Of a DNA stretch of 64,000 nt, positions 47,140 through 54,968 are shown piece by piece. Positions within the stretch are counted from its first letter, which is position 1. Each line of letters starts with the position of its first letter. Location: the NCBI GenBank assembly GCA_016933955.1, contig JAFGTT010000015.1, forward strand, positions 119,914 to 183,913, read 5' to 3'. The position numbers and the translations under genes were made by a program. Source of the DNA: Candidatus Zixiibacteriota bacterium (GTDB lineage Bacteria; Zixibacteria; MSB-5A5; GN15; PGXB01). The notes under the pieces were generated by a model. That model saw only the letters and a list, made by a program, of their open reading frames with translations, was not told where the DNA came from and made no database searches.

Positions 47140-47577
47140 ATGAAAGTCCGAGATATCCTGAAAACCAAAGATAACCGGCTCGTGAGCATTGCTCCCGAAA
47201 AAACCATACAGGAGGCGATGAGCAGAATCGTGGAAAGAAAAATCGGCGACCTCCTGGTTATGAAAAATGACACCCTGATCGGAATCTTAAGTGAAAGAGA
47301 TATTCTGAAAAACCTGGCCGGCCATGGAGCTGCCATCCTGAAAGAGCCGGTGGAAAAATATATGACCAGAAAACTCATCATCGGCATTCCTGATGATGAT
47401 GTCGATTCGGTAATGGCTTACATGACCAACAACCGGATTCGTCATGTCCCGATTCTTGAGTCTCAGAAGGTTATCGGGTTGATCTCGATTGGGGATATTG
47501 TCAAGTTCCAGGTCCAGAATCTCAAAGTCGAGAATCGCTATCTTGTGGATTATATCACCGGCAAATATCCGGCCTGA
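47140..47577 (+). CDS. Two-CBS-domain protein
   Basis: A 145-residue cytoplasmic protein made of a CBS pair. CBS1 (KVRDILKTKDNRLVSIAPEKTIQEAMSRI, VMKNDTLIGILSERDILKN) is followed by CBS2 (VEKYMTRKLIIGIPDDDVDSVMAYM, HVPILESQKVIGLISIGDIVKF). CBS pairs bind AMP, ATP or related nucleotides and act as energy sensors. The ATG at 47140 with GGAGG is preferred to an upstream in-frame start. It has no fused effector domain and is followed by a terminator. It may regulate a partner in trans; the partner is unknown. Confidence 0.93.
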   Translation: MKVRDILKTKDNRLVSIAPEKTIQEAMSRIVERKIGDLLVMKNDTLIGILSERDILKNLAGHGAAILKEPVEKYMTRKLIIGIPDDDVDSVMAYMTNNRIRHVPILESQKVIGLISIGDIVKFQVQNLKVENRYLVDYITGKYPA

Positions 47578-47897
47578 AAATCGGGGCCATACCCGGTTAC
47601 TCCAAATCGAATTCGAATTTAATAAAAACAAAACCGGCGGGGTAGTATCCCGCCTTTTTTATCCTCCCCGAAATTGCCCCGATCGGACTTTCCGGTGTTA
47701 AATTTTTGAACAAACTGCCGATATTTTCCCATAGATAAGATAGACTCAACACGAACAAAATGGGATAAATGATTTTGCCAGGTAGTCTATCATGGGAATA
47801 ATATTGTATTTACGGAATCAAAAGGTCCTGGGCTACACACCTTTTTACCGGCCGATACAATTATTTCAGGGGCCGGGGATCAATAAGGAGTAATATA
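47578..47897. other. 320-base spacer with terminator and imperfect dyad before cysC
   Basis: It contains the CBS-gene terminator at 47636-47660 and an imperfect dyad at 47728-47796. In that dyad CCCAT/ATGGG and GATAGACT/AGTCTATC enclose a loop of about 37 bases, with a 6-base interruption on one side. AAGGAG precedes the cysC ATG. No ORF was seen. Confidence 0.5.
47636..47660 (+). terminator. Intrinsic terminator after the CBS gene
   Basis: GGCGGG, short loop, CCCGCC, then six T residues and AT. Confidence 0.85.
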
Positions 47898-48548
47898 ATG
47901 GAGCTTACAGTCACCCATAACCGGAACGAAACGACCTCCGGAATTAAAAGCGACGGGGACAACAAATTATTCTGGGAAACCAGCCGGGTCACCCGGGAAG
48001 ATCGCGAAAATCGCAATAAACACCGGGGATATATCATCTGGCTGACCGGATTGAGCGGGGCCGGAAAATCGACCATCGCCCAGGAACTGGAGAGGATCCT
48101 GTTTTCCCGCGGTTACCAGATTCGTATTCTCGATGGCGATAATGTCCGGCAGGGTCTGAATTCGGACCTTGGCTTTTCTGCCGATGATCGTCAGGAGAAC
48201 ATCCGGCGTATCGGCGAAGTCTCCAAGCTCTTCGCCGAAACCGGAATTATTACGATCAGCGCTTTTATCTCGCCCTATACCAGGGATCGTGAACGGATTA
48301 GGGGAATCATGCCGCCCGGAGATTTTATCGAGGTCTATGTCGAATGTTCCCTTGCCGAATGTGAGCGGCGCGATACCAAGGGTCTGTATAAAAAAGCCCG
48401 CGCCGGGCTGATTAAGAATTTCACCGGCATTGATGATCCTTTTGAACCTCCGGCCAATCCGGAATTGATCGTCAATACCGAAAACTCGACCGTCACCGAG
48501 TCGGTCTCGGTTGTTCTAAGCTATCTGAACAAACATGGTCATTTATAA
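47898..48548 (+). CDS. cysC: Adenylylsulfate kinase
   Basis: A 216-residue APS kinase, making PAPS from adenylylsulfate and ATP. It has the P-loop GLSGAGKST at 51-59, then RILDGDNVRQGLNSDLGFS, DDRQENIRRIGEVSKL, the phosphoserine region SAFISPYTRDRE, and FIEVYVECSLAECERRDTKGLYKKA. All substrate-binding motifs are intact. An extra 40-residue N-terminal arm is present. No cysD/cysN or sulfite reductase lies nearby, so the PAPS is more likely used for sulfation than for sulfur assimilation here; a sulfotransferase lies 1.1 kb away. AAGGAG marks the start. Confidence 0.96.
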   Translation: MELTVTHNRNETTSGIKSDGDNKLFWETSRVTREDRENRNKHRGYIIWLTGLSGAGKSTIAQELERILFSRGYQIRILDGDNVRQGLNSDLGFSADDRQENIRRIGEVSKLFAETGIITISAFISPYTRDRERIRGIMPPGDFIEVYVECSLAECERRDTKGLYKKARAGLIKNFTGIDDPFEPPANPELIVNTENSTVTESVSVVLSYLNKHGHL

Positions 48549-48567
48549 CCAAGAATATTATCGGAAT

Positions 48568-48601
48568 ATCAGGGCTCGCGGGATAATCGCGAGTCCCTGA
48601 T
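48568..48601. other. Strong hairpin between cysC and the GSCFA gene
   Basis: ATCAGGG-CTCGCG and CGCGAG-TCCCTGAT pair over 13 bases with one bulge, around a 7-base loop. No T-run follows on either strand, so it is not a classic terminator. It could be a processing or mRNA-stability element. Confidence 0.55.
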
Positions 48602-48666
48602 AGAATAATCGGATAAATAAATTTTAAGAAATCAATTTGAAATAGGGACTTATCGGGGCCGATCTT

Positions 48667-49686
48667 ATGGAAAAAACAGCACAAAGTGTAACCTACAGGC
48701 AGGGTGATGATATCGAGCGCGCGGCGCATCGAACCTGGTATCGCGGCGGAATCTGTAATTTTATCGCCAGCAAACAAAATATGAGAGAACCTCAGGCCAT
48801 CGAAAAATACATCCTGAAAGGCTGGCCCCCGAATTCACCCATAATCTCCAAACAGAGTAAAATTTTGGCGTTTGGAAGCTGTTTCGCGCGTCATATTTCG
48901 GAATATCTCGGACAGCGCGGCTATCTGGTCGGGGCCGCCCGCGAGGGCCTCGACACCTATATCATCCGCTGCGGAGCGGGCATGGTCAACACCTTTTCGG
49001 TCCTCCAGCAACTGGAATGGGCCTATGAAAACAGAAATTTTTCGGAAAACCTGTGGTATGACTCCGAAAAAGAGCTCGCCCCGTATAATCGCGAAATACG
49101 CGAAAATACCCGCCGACTTTTCGATCAAACCGATATCTTCATAATCACCCTCGGTCTCTCCGAAGTCTGGTGTAACCGTCAAACCGGGGAGGTTTTCTGG
49201 CGGGCTATCCCCCAGGATAAATTCAATCCGGAGATTCATGGTTTCCGGGTTACCACGGTCGACGAAAACCGCGACAACCTTGAAAAAATATACTCGGTGA
49301 TTAAAAAGCATCGACCGCAGGCCGAGGTTATCTTCACCCTCTCCCCGGTTCCCCTGGTCGCCACCTTCCGGCCGATATCATGCACCACCGCCAATTCCGT
49401 ATCCAAAGCCATCCTGCGAGCGGCCCTCGATGAATTCCTGAGACAGCATCCCGACACCCCCGATCTTCATTACTGGCCATCCTATGAAATCGTCAATAAC
49501 TACTTTTCCGATCCCTATGAGGATGATAACCGGCATATCAAACCGGAAGCCGTCCGGGTTATTATGGAGATGTTCACGAAGTATTATTGCCGATCCGAAA
49601 AACCAAAATTGGGTCTTCCACCGGTATCGAAAAACCGTGAAGCAGGGCGCAAAATCAATCTGGTCGGGGGCCGAGAAGTAGTTTGA
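48667..49686 (+). CDS. GSCFA-domain protein (SGNH-like)
   Basis: A 339-residue protein of the GSCFA family. The name-giving FGSCFARHISEYL motif lies at about residues 69-81. Downstream are FIITLGLSEVW, IFTLSPVPLVAT, and the C-terminal YWPSYEIVNNYFSDPYEDDNRHIK, a probable SGNH-like Asp/His region. The family is thought to be an esterase-like fold; the reaction is not established. There is no signal peptide, so it is cytoplasmic. It follows cysC by 118 bases across a hairpin and faces the sulfotransferase gene, suggesting a shared glycan or lipid modification route. Confidence 0.85.
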   Translation: MEKTAQSVTYRQGDDIERAAHRTWYRGGICNFIASKQNMREPQAIEKYILKGWPPNSPIISKQSKILAFGSCFARHISEYLGQRGYLVGAAREGLDTYIIRCGAGMVNTFSVLQQLEWAYENRNFSENLWYDSEKELAPYNREIRENTRRLFDQTDIFIITLGLSEVWCNRQTGEVFWRAIPQDKFNPEIHGFRVTTVDENRDNLEKIYSVIKKHRPQAEVIFTLSPVPLVATFRPISCTTANSVSKAILRAALDEFLRQHPDTPDLHYWPSYEIVNNYFSDPYEDDNRHIKPEAVRVIMEMFTKYYCRSEKPKLGLPPVSKNREAGRKINLVGGREVV

Positions 49687-49696
49687 TCGGAACGTT

Positions 49697-50500
49697 TTAC
49701 CAGTTATCATCGGGCGTATAGCCCAGTTCAATCAAAAGGGGACCCGCGATTTTCTTGATTACCGGCTTGTCTTCCTCTTTTAAATCGGTCTGCCAGCGCG
49801 CCACGGCCTTTTTATACAACGGCTTGGACACCTGGTCGGCGCTTGATTCACCCGCCAGATTGCGTTTTTGTTCATGAAACTTGAGAACAACCGGATCCCA
49901 GGGCTCATCGATAAATTCGAACAGCCTTTTTAAAGTCGCTTCGGTTTTATTGATAATATCCTCGTACCTGATTTCCAGATAACGGTCTTTCAATCCCGGC
50001 AGATTCAATGCCCGGCGTCCCGCCATAACCGCCTGAACCCAGTAATCGGCGGCCTTATCGGCCTCCCGGGTATAGGCTATCGGCTGGCCGGTGGTGGGAT
50101 CGACCCATTTCATCTGCAACAGGGAACAGATAATATCCCGGCCGTCGCGAATGACATGGATCAAGGGACTTTCGGGAAACAGGTAATGAAGGTGCTGAAA
50201 ATAAAATACATTATTGGGAGATTTCTCGGCCATCCGGGCCTTGCCCTGCTTTATCCGGTATTTTTCCATAAAAGACCGGATCATGTTATTATAAATTTCA
50301 TCCACATCTTTGGGCGTCAGGTTGTATTCCATCATCGGTTTGGCAAAGGAATTACGGATAGTGGACCATTGCTCGGCGATTATGGGAATAATTTTTATTT
50401 CCGGCCCGCAGGCGATATTCGGATGAGAATCAAGAATTACCCTTACCAGAGTCGTGCCCGACCGGGCCGAACCGCCGACGAATATCGGAGACTTCATCAT
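49697..50500 (-). CDS. Sulfotransferase family protein
   Basis: A 267-residue PAPS-dependent sulfotransferase. The 5'-phosphosulfate loop is FVGGSARSGTTLVR (about residues 7-20). The 3'-phosphate site appears as PLIHVIRDGRDIICSLLQMKW, followed by the family's LEIRYEDIINKTEATLKRLFEFI. It is cytoplasmic or membrane-associated; the acceptor is unknown. It is convergent with the GSCFA gene, 10 bases apart, and near cysC, whose product makes its co-substrate. A promoter candidate lies upstream. Confidence 0.92.
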   Translation of the reverse strand: MMKSPIFVGGSARSGTTLVRVILDSHPNIACGPEIKIIPIIAEQWSTIRNSFAKPMMEYNLTPKDVDEIYNNMIRSFMEKYRIKQGKARMAEKSPNNVFYFQHLHYLFPESPLIHVIRDGRDIICSLLQMKWVDPTTGQPIAYTREADKAADYWVQAVMAGRRALNLPGLKDRYLEIRYEDIINKTEATLKRLFEFIDEPWDPVVLKFHEQKRNLAGESSADQVSKPLYKKAVARWQTDLKEEDKPVIKKIAGPLLIELGYTPDDNW

Positions 50501-50570
50501 AATTTGGCATCCTTCGCGATTTACTACCGGCCATCCCCGGCGTCATTTTCAAGTCTTTTCATCAATTGCA

Positions 50571-50600
50571 ATTGTATTCAAAATTACTAAAGTCGGTCAA
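50571..50600 (-). promoter_or_regulatory. Sigma70-like promoter of the sulfotransferase gene
   Basis: On the minus strand TTGACC (50595-50600) and TACAAT (50571-50576) are separated by 18 bases, with a leader of about 65 bases. Confidence 0.48.
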
Positions 50601-50635
50601 GTTTAAAAAAATCAATTTCCGTTAGAGAACTGCAC

Positions 50636-50794
50636 TTATTTGATTTTATTAGAGACCGATAATTGGGGTGAAATATCTGGTCGTTCTATACAACACAGAA
50701 ATCTCCCAATGAATGTGCCAACTATCATTAGTATAGAGAAAGTCCAAGCCAACCAGATGCTATATCGGAAGCCGTATTCGTATTTCCTTTCCAA
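50636..50794 (-). CDS. Possible small single-helix membrane protein overlapping the next gene
   Basis: An open frame of 52 codons that starts at a TTG inside the 3' end of the 50760-51404 gene and runs past it in another frame. The translation reads LERKYEYGFRYSIW followed by a strong hydrophobic stretch (LAWTFSILMIVGTFIGRFL) and a polar tail, a credible one-helix protein. GGAAAGGA lies within the first codons rather than upstream, and there is no ATG before the helix. It may be a small gene or the shifted tail of the neighbour. Evidence is weak. Confidence 0.3.
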   Translation of the reverse strand: MERKYEYGFRYSIWLAWTFSILMIVGTFIGRFLCCIERPDISPQLSVSNKIK

Positions 50795-51404
50795 TAATTT
50801 GCTTAGGATATAATTGGCTGTAGGTAAAATGCCCTCTTTCCGATGAAGCTTTCATGATGAGGAATATACCCTCAAATGGTATATTAGAGGTAGTCAGCAA
50901 ATTTTTTATCTCATCGACAGTAATGCGTGGCTTGCATTCAATGCTGACAATTAAATTAAGGTTTGGTGTTTTCTTATATTTTCCGCATTTATATTTAATA
51001 AGTTGAGCAAGTTCTCGACAAGGTTTTTTGCCGGCGCGAAACACGTATCTTACTACCTGAAAATTCGCCATCCAATTTTTAACATTTATTTTTATATCGA
51101 CATCTTTGTCAGAAATTAATTTCTTGCCGTATTTAATTAACCAATCAATGGTTATTTCCTTTTGGGGGCAATTATCTTGCCAGTCTTTTGCGGCTGGAAA
51201 GCCTATTATAGCAACTTCTTTCTCGTCTTCCTTGAGAAATTGAACAAAAATATAGCCAATTAGAAGCTCATGTACCTTCTTGGGCAGTGCTTTATTTGGA
51301 TTAAATCCTTTTAAGTATGATAAAATATCTTGTTGGGATAGCCCAAGTAGGCCTTCTTCCTTCGATTTCGGAATCGGTTTTGACGTATCATTATTTTCAT
51401 TCAT
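50760..51404 (-). CDS. Unknown AT-rich, lysine-rich soluble protein
   Basis: A 214-residue protein I do not recognise. It has no signal or membrane helix. A Lys- and Ile-rich composition, an N-terminal helical segment (SQQDILSYLKGFNPN), a middle WMANFQVVRYVFRAGKKP and a late beta strand pair (LNLIVSIECKPRITVDEIKN) are all that can be said. Codon use is markedly AT-rich compared with neighbours. It lies 18 bases after the tRNA-Pro gene on the same strand, a common site for acquired DNA. It may be a recent arrival. Confidence 0.6.
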   Translation of the reverse strand: MNENNDTSKPIPKSKEEGLLGLSQQDILSYLKGFNPNKALPKKVHELLIGYIFVQFLKEDEKEVAIIGFPAAKDWQDNCPQKEITIDWLIKYGKKLISDKDVDIKINVKNWMANFQVVRYVFRAGKKPCRELAQLIKYKCGKYKKTPNLNLIVSIECKPRITVDEIKNLLTTSNIPFEGIFLIMKASSERGHFTYSQLYPKQIIGKEIRIRLPI

Positions 51405-51422
51405 TATCGGGCCACTAAAAAA

Positions 51423-51496
51423 TCGGGGTGAGAGGATTTGAACCTCCGACTCCTTGCTCCCAAAGCAAGTGCGCTACCAGGCTGCGCCACACCCCG
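51423..51496 (-). tRNA. tRNA-Pro (anticodon TGG)
   Basis: A 74-base cloverleaf. CGGGGTG pairs with CACCCCG. The anticodon arm CTTGC-TTTGGGA-GCAAG gives TGG. The T arm is GGAGG-TTCAAAT-CCTCT. The discriminator is A and CCA is not encoded. Confidence 0.96.
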
Positions 51497-51555
51497 AAAA
51501 ACCAATGCAATATATCCCCTGTAAAAACAATGTCAAGAAAGATGATTTCTACAAT

Positions 51556-52113
51556 TTAGTAGATAATCCGAATATCATAATTCTCCCTGATTTTCAGCCA
51601 GTCGCTTTTCAGGATGGCATATCGGTATTCATCCTCAAATTTATTCCCGGGACCCAGGGTATATTCCCGTAAAATTCCTTCCAGCCGAAATCCCGGCGTT
51701 TTTTCAATCGACTTTTTTGATGAAATATTCGAAACAAAACAACCGGTTTCCACTCGATTCAATCCGAGCAGATCAAAAGCCAGATGAAAAAGCAATGGTT
51801 TACTGGAAGGTGCAATTTCCCGGCCCCTCATATGGCTTAATATATCCGCCCCCGTATAACCACGCAGATTTTTCCAGCTGCCGATTCCCAGCGATGTCAG
51901 ACCAGCCAATTCATTATTAAACAACACGTAAAATCCGAATTTTATTCTGATCCCGGACTCATCATATCGAGGCTTATAGCTTTCATCGATTTCGGCAAGC
52001 ATATATTCGGTATCCGCAAATCCCCGAAACATGTCCTTGACTATATCCAGATTATTTTCGTCAATCAAATTCAGGATTATCGGGCCGGATGATATCGCTT
52101 TTAATTTTTCCAT
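51556..52113 (-). CDS. GNAT-family N-acetyltransferase
   Basis: A 185-residue acetyltransferase. It shows ADTEYMLAEIDESY, IKFGFYVLFNNELAGLTSLGIGSWKNLRGYTGADIL, the acetyl-CoA region, then LAFDLLGLNRVETGCFVSNISSKKSIEKTPGFRLEGILREYTLG, typical of RimJ/RimL-type proteins. The expected Q/R-x-x-G-x-G/A loop is not clear-cut, so binding may be atypical. Substrate unknown. It lies 32 bases after rdgB and ends before the tRNA-Pro gene. Confidence 0.83.
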   Translation of the reverse strand: MEKLKAISSGPIILNLIDENNLDIVKDMFRGFADTEYMLAEIDESYKPRYDESGIRIKFGFYVLFNNELAGLTSLGIGSWKNLRGYTGADILSHMRGREIAPSSKPLLFHLAFDLLGLNRVETGCFVSNISSKKSIEKTPGFRLEGILREYTLGPGNKFEDEYRYAILKSDWLKIRENYDIRIIY

Positions 52114-52145
52114 TGATAGAAACTGATAAAGTTAAAAATGATGCG

Positions 52146-52748
52146 TTATTTCGGATTGCCGAATTTTGATGAAAGAAGCTCTCTGGCCTTCACAAGCGCT
52201 TTTCCCCGGTGAGAAACGCTGTTTTTTTCCTCAAGAGTCATTTCGGCGAATGTTTTCCCCGCCGGAGGATAAAAGAAAACCGGATCGTAACCGAAACCGT
52301 CATACCCCGCCTTTTCTCCGGTTATGATCCCTTCGGCTGTCCCCTCAACCGTTTCGACTCGGCCATTATCAAACGCCAGTGCAATCACCGCTCGGAATCT
52401 GGCCGCTCTTTTCCCTTCAGGAATCCCCTCCAGCTCCGCCAGAAGTTTCCGGTTGTTGTCTTCATAACTGCATTCCGGTCCGGCATAGCGAGAGGAATAT
52501 ACCCCCGGAGCGCCGTTTAAAGCCTCGACCTCCAGTCCCGAATCATCGGCCAGAGCCGCAAATCCGGTAAATTCAGCGATCCCCCGGGCTTTGAGAACAG
52601 CATTTTCCTCGAGCGTCAGCCCGGTTTCCTCGATTTCGGGGAATTCCAGGAAATCATCGCAGGTTAATATGGTGATCGGCAGATCCTTTAACAGCTCCCT
52701 GATTTCCCTGATTTTATCTTTATTCTTCGTCGCCAGAACAAGCTGCAT
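52146..52748 (-). CDS. rdgB: Non-canonical purine NTP pyrophosphatase (XTP/dITP diphosphatase)
   Basis: A 200-residue HAM1/RdgB enzyme that removes ITP, dITP and XTP from the nucleotide pool. It begins MQLVLATKNKDKIREI, followed by EIEETGLTLEENAVLKARG, ALADDSGLEVEALNGAPGVYSSRYAG, YDGFGYDPVFFYPPAGKTFAEMTLEEKNSVSHRGKAL, all family motifs. The ATG at 52748 with GGAGT before it is preferred over a GTG two codons upstream. It lies 41 bases after the citryl-CoA lyase-like gene. Confidence 0.97.
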   Translation of the reverse strand: MQLVLATKNKDKIREIRELLKDLPITILTCDDFLEFPEIEETGLTLEENAVLKARGIAEFTGFAALADDSGLEVEALNGAPGVYSSRYAGPECSYEDNNRKLLAELEGIPEGKRAARFRAVIALAFDNGRVETVEGTAEGIITGEKAGYDGFGYDPVFFYPPAGKTFAEMTLEEKNSVSHRGKALVKARELLSSKFGNPK

Positions 52749-52789
52749 TGTCACTCCAACAAAAACGATAATTCATCAGGAGGCCGTAA

Positions 52790-53554
52790 TCAAATCTCCC
52801 TCCCCGCCGGGCCGTCATAGCTGAAATTGCGGTTGCCCAGCTGACGCATCGGCTTCTCCCGCGTCATCTCCTCATACGCATGCGCCAGAAGACCCGGTAC
52901 CCGGGAAATTATGAAAAATCCCTTGCCCAGCCGCCAGTCGAAACCCATATCGGAGATCACGGCCGCAATTGCCCCATCGACATTGATCGGCAGCTGTTTC
53001 CCGGTCGATTCCGCCAGCGCCTTTTCCAGCGCCCGGCATAACTCAATATGCCGTCCCGAAAAATTATTCCTTCCCGCTATTTCGAACAGCTTCACCGTCC
53101 GCGGATCGACATTATGCAACCGGTGCCCGAACCCCGGCATCCGGATTTTCTTTTCTTTCATCCAGTCCACCATCTGCGATACCAGCGTTTTCACCTCGCC
53201 CTCTTTTCCGGCCCAGTTCTGCAGAATCCTGGCGGCATTTTCAATCGCCCCGCCGTGACTGTCGCCGATCACCAGCACTCCCCCGGCAATGGCGGCGTTG
53301 AGCGGATTACCGCCCGAAACAACATTGCGCGTCCCCAGCACCGACGGCGGCGAACAACCGTGATCGATTGATGATACCAGAATCGCCCGCATCATTTCCG
53401 CCTCGGCTTTGGTGGGGAGTTCTCCCTTGAGTATCAAAAAAACCGCCTCGGCATAAGACAGCTTATCCATTATCTGGGTGATATCATAACCCCTCACCCG
53501 GATCTTGCCGGGACCAATATCGGTTATCGCTGATTTCCAATCATTATCAACCAT
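52790..53554 (-). CDS. Citryl-CoA lyase-like/short citrate-synthase-family protein
   Basis: A 254-residue protein of the citrate synthase fold, much shorter than citrate synthase (about 370-430). Catalytic positions are conserved: His in GDSHGGA (H100), His in GFGHRLH (H144) and Asp in NVDGAIA (D193). An extra DHGCSPPSV segment is typical of the lyase group. Stand-alone enzymes of this size are usually called citryl-CoA lyases; in the reductive TCA cycle they cleave citryl-CoA to acetyl-CoA and oxaloacetate. The citryl-CoA synthetase partner is not in the window. It ends 41 bases before the rdgB start and begins 11 bases after the preceding gene. Citrate-synthase-like activity cannot be excluded. 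Confidence 0.85.
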   Translation of the reverse strand: MVDNDWKSAITDIGPGKIRVRGYDITQIMDKLSYAEAVFLILKGELPTKAEAEMMRAILVSSIDHGCSPPSVLGTRNVVSGGNPLNAAIAGGVLVIGDSHGGAIENAARILQNWAGKEGEVKTLVSQMVDWMKEKKIRMPGFGHRLHNVDPRTVKLFEIAGRNNFSGRHIELCRALEKALAESTGKQLPINVDGAIAAVISDMGFDWRLGKGFFIISRVPGLLAHAYEEMTREKPMRQLGNRNFSYDGPAGREI

Positions 53555-53565
53555 ATCTCCTCCGC

Positions 53566-54393
53566 TTACTTTTTATTTTGACTGCTGTCAGTCGAGGTGG
53601 AATCAAGCTGGATTGTCCGCACATTCATCCCCTCGTAGTCGATCTTCACGAATTCTTTCCACTTTTCTTCGAATTCCTGAATACTCATTCCGAATAATTC
53701 TTCTATTGATTTATCGAACGAGGCTGTTGACTGCCAAAGCATTTTGAATCGGTTGACCCCGAAATTGAAGGTTATCGTGCCCACAAATGAGGCCGCTTCC
53801 CATTCGCGGTGATATTTGTCCTGACGGGCAAAGGCTTCGTTGTCGATCAGCGAATCCAGCGGAATATAACGCCCCATCTCGATCAGACCGGCCACATTGT
53901 GATGGTAATTCCTCCCGGAATAATCGCGCAGGGTTATCAGACCATCATAGAGGAAATTCCAGTCGGTCCGCCGGATACCCATATGACCCACCAGATACCG
54001 GGCCAGCGGTGTCCCGAAGGGCGGCACCCGGTCCCAGTGAATCTGGTTCTCGGTATGAAAAGGAAGCTCCCGTCCGGTCAGCTTTTTCCCTTCGACACCG
54101 TTGTTATGAATATAAAAATGAATGGTGTCTTTGGGTATATCGATTCCCAGGAATTCGCAATCCTCTTCCAGATAGCGCTCATAGGCATTCGAAAACGACT
54201 CCATATTTTTCCCCCAGTAGCTGTCCGCGGGAAAATGAAAGACGAAATGTTTATAGCTGTATTTCTGCCATCCGGGATACTCCGGAAGCGACTCCCGGGC
54301 ACCCTTGGAACAGAAAACCCCGCCCAGAACGACCGCGGCCAGAACCGCCAATATGACAACCTTCATCATCGAATCCGATTTCCGCGTCAACAC
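53566..54393 (-). CDS. Exported protein of unknown function, peptidase-MA-like fold without HExxH
   Basis: A 275-residue protein. The GTG at 54393 has an ideal GAGGAG seven bases before it, so I use it rather than the ATGs eight and nine codons on. A signal sequence follows (MKVVILAVLAAVVLGG) and then VFC, an atypical lipobox (Phe at -1). The mature part has QKYSYKHFVFHFPADSYW, DTIHFYIHNNG and a late TITFNFGVNRFKMLWQS and FGMSIQEFEEKWKEF, reminiscent of peptidase-MA-like surface proteins. The expected HExxH zinc motif is absent; the equivalent region reads LARYLVGHMG. It probably is not a protease. The citryl-CoA lyase-like gene follows. Confidence 0.78.
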   Translation of the reverse strand: MLTRKSDSMMKVVILAVLAAVVLGGVFCSKGARESLPEYPGWQKYSYKHFVFHFPADSYWGKNMESFSNAYERYLEEDCEFLGIDIPKDTIHFYIHNNGVEGKKLTGRELPFHTENQIHWDRVPPFGTPLARYLVGHMGIRRTDWNFLYDGLITLRDYSGRNYHHNVAGLIEMGRYIPLDSLIDNEAFARQDKYHREWEAASFVGTITFNFGVNRFKMLWQSTASFDKSIEELFGMSIQEFEEKWKEFVKIDYEGMNVRTIQLDSTSTDSSQNKK

Positions 54394-54486
54394 TTTTAAT
54401 CTCCTCAATAAATTACGCCATGACCATATAAACCGATCTCTCCGGGAAATCAAATATAGAATCGGTCGGCGATATTGTCAAACGGA

Positions 54487-54529
54487 TAAAAAAACAGACG
54501 GCCGGCGGCAATTCAAACCAACCGGCCGT
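54487..54529 (-). terminator. Intrinsic terminator of the redox operon
   Basis: ACGGCCGG (54498-54505) and CCGGCCGT (54522-54529) form a stem with a 16-base loop; on the minus strand CTG and a run of seven T residues follow. It ends the operon that starts at 61491. Confidence 0.78.
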
Positions 54530-54557
54530 TTTGGGGTTTATTTTAAATGTCTATCAC

Positions 54558-54968
54558 CTAAATTCTCTCATAAACAAGAGCCTTGGTGGGACAAAAATGG
54601 GCGCATACCGGGTTGCCCCCGCACAGATCGCACTTGATCACTTCGTCATGAACATCATCCACCAGCGAGCACCCGAACGGGCAGGCCGCCACACAGGCAT
54701 AACATTTGACACACCGCTCCCGGTCCAGATCGATAGCCCCCGTCTCCTCGTTACGCTTCAGGGCGTTGAACATGCACGATTTAACACAGGCGGCATCATC
54801 GCACTGCAAACAGGCGACCGGAACGAACTTATCCTTGGCGTAGGAAATCGGGTAAATCCGGCTCCGGCCCGGTTTCTGATTCTGCGTATGACTGAAAGCG
54901 CAGGCCAGTTCACAGGTGCGGCAGCCGATACACAGCGACGGGATTACTTTGAATCTGAATTTCATCAT
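54558..54968 (-). CDS. Polyferredoxin (four [4Fe-4S] cluster motifs), HycB/CooF-like
   Basis: A 136-residue soluble iron-sulfur protein. Four Cys clusters are visible: CIGCRTCELAC, CLQCDDAACVKSC, CVKCYACVAAC and CDLCGGNPVCAHFC. The arrangement resembles electron-transfer subunits of hydrogenases, CO dehydrogenases and formate dehydrogenases (HycB, CooF). It ends the redox operon; its start overlaps the end of the NuoG-like gene by 4 bases. It probably carries electrons between the oxidoreductase and the diaphorase module. No hydrogenase or CO dehydrogenase catalytic subunit is in the window. Confidence 0.92.
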   Translation of the reverse strand: MMKFRFKVIPSLCIGCRTCELACAFSHTQNQKPGRSRIYPISYAKDKFVPVACLQCDDAACVKSCMFNALKRNEETGAIDLDRERCVKCYACVAACPFGCSLVDDVHDEVIKCDLCGGNPVCAHFCPTKALVYERI

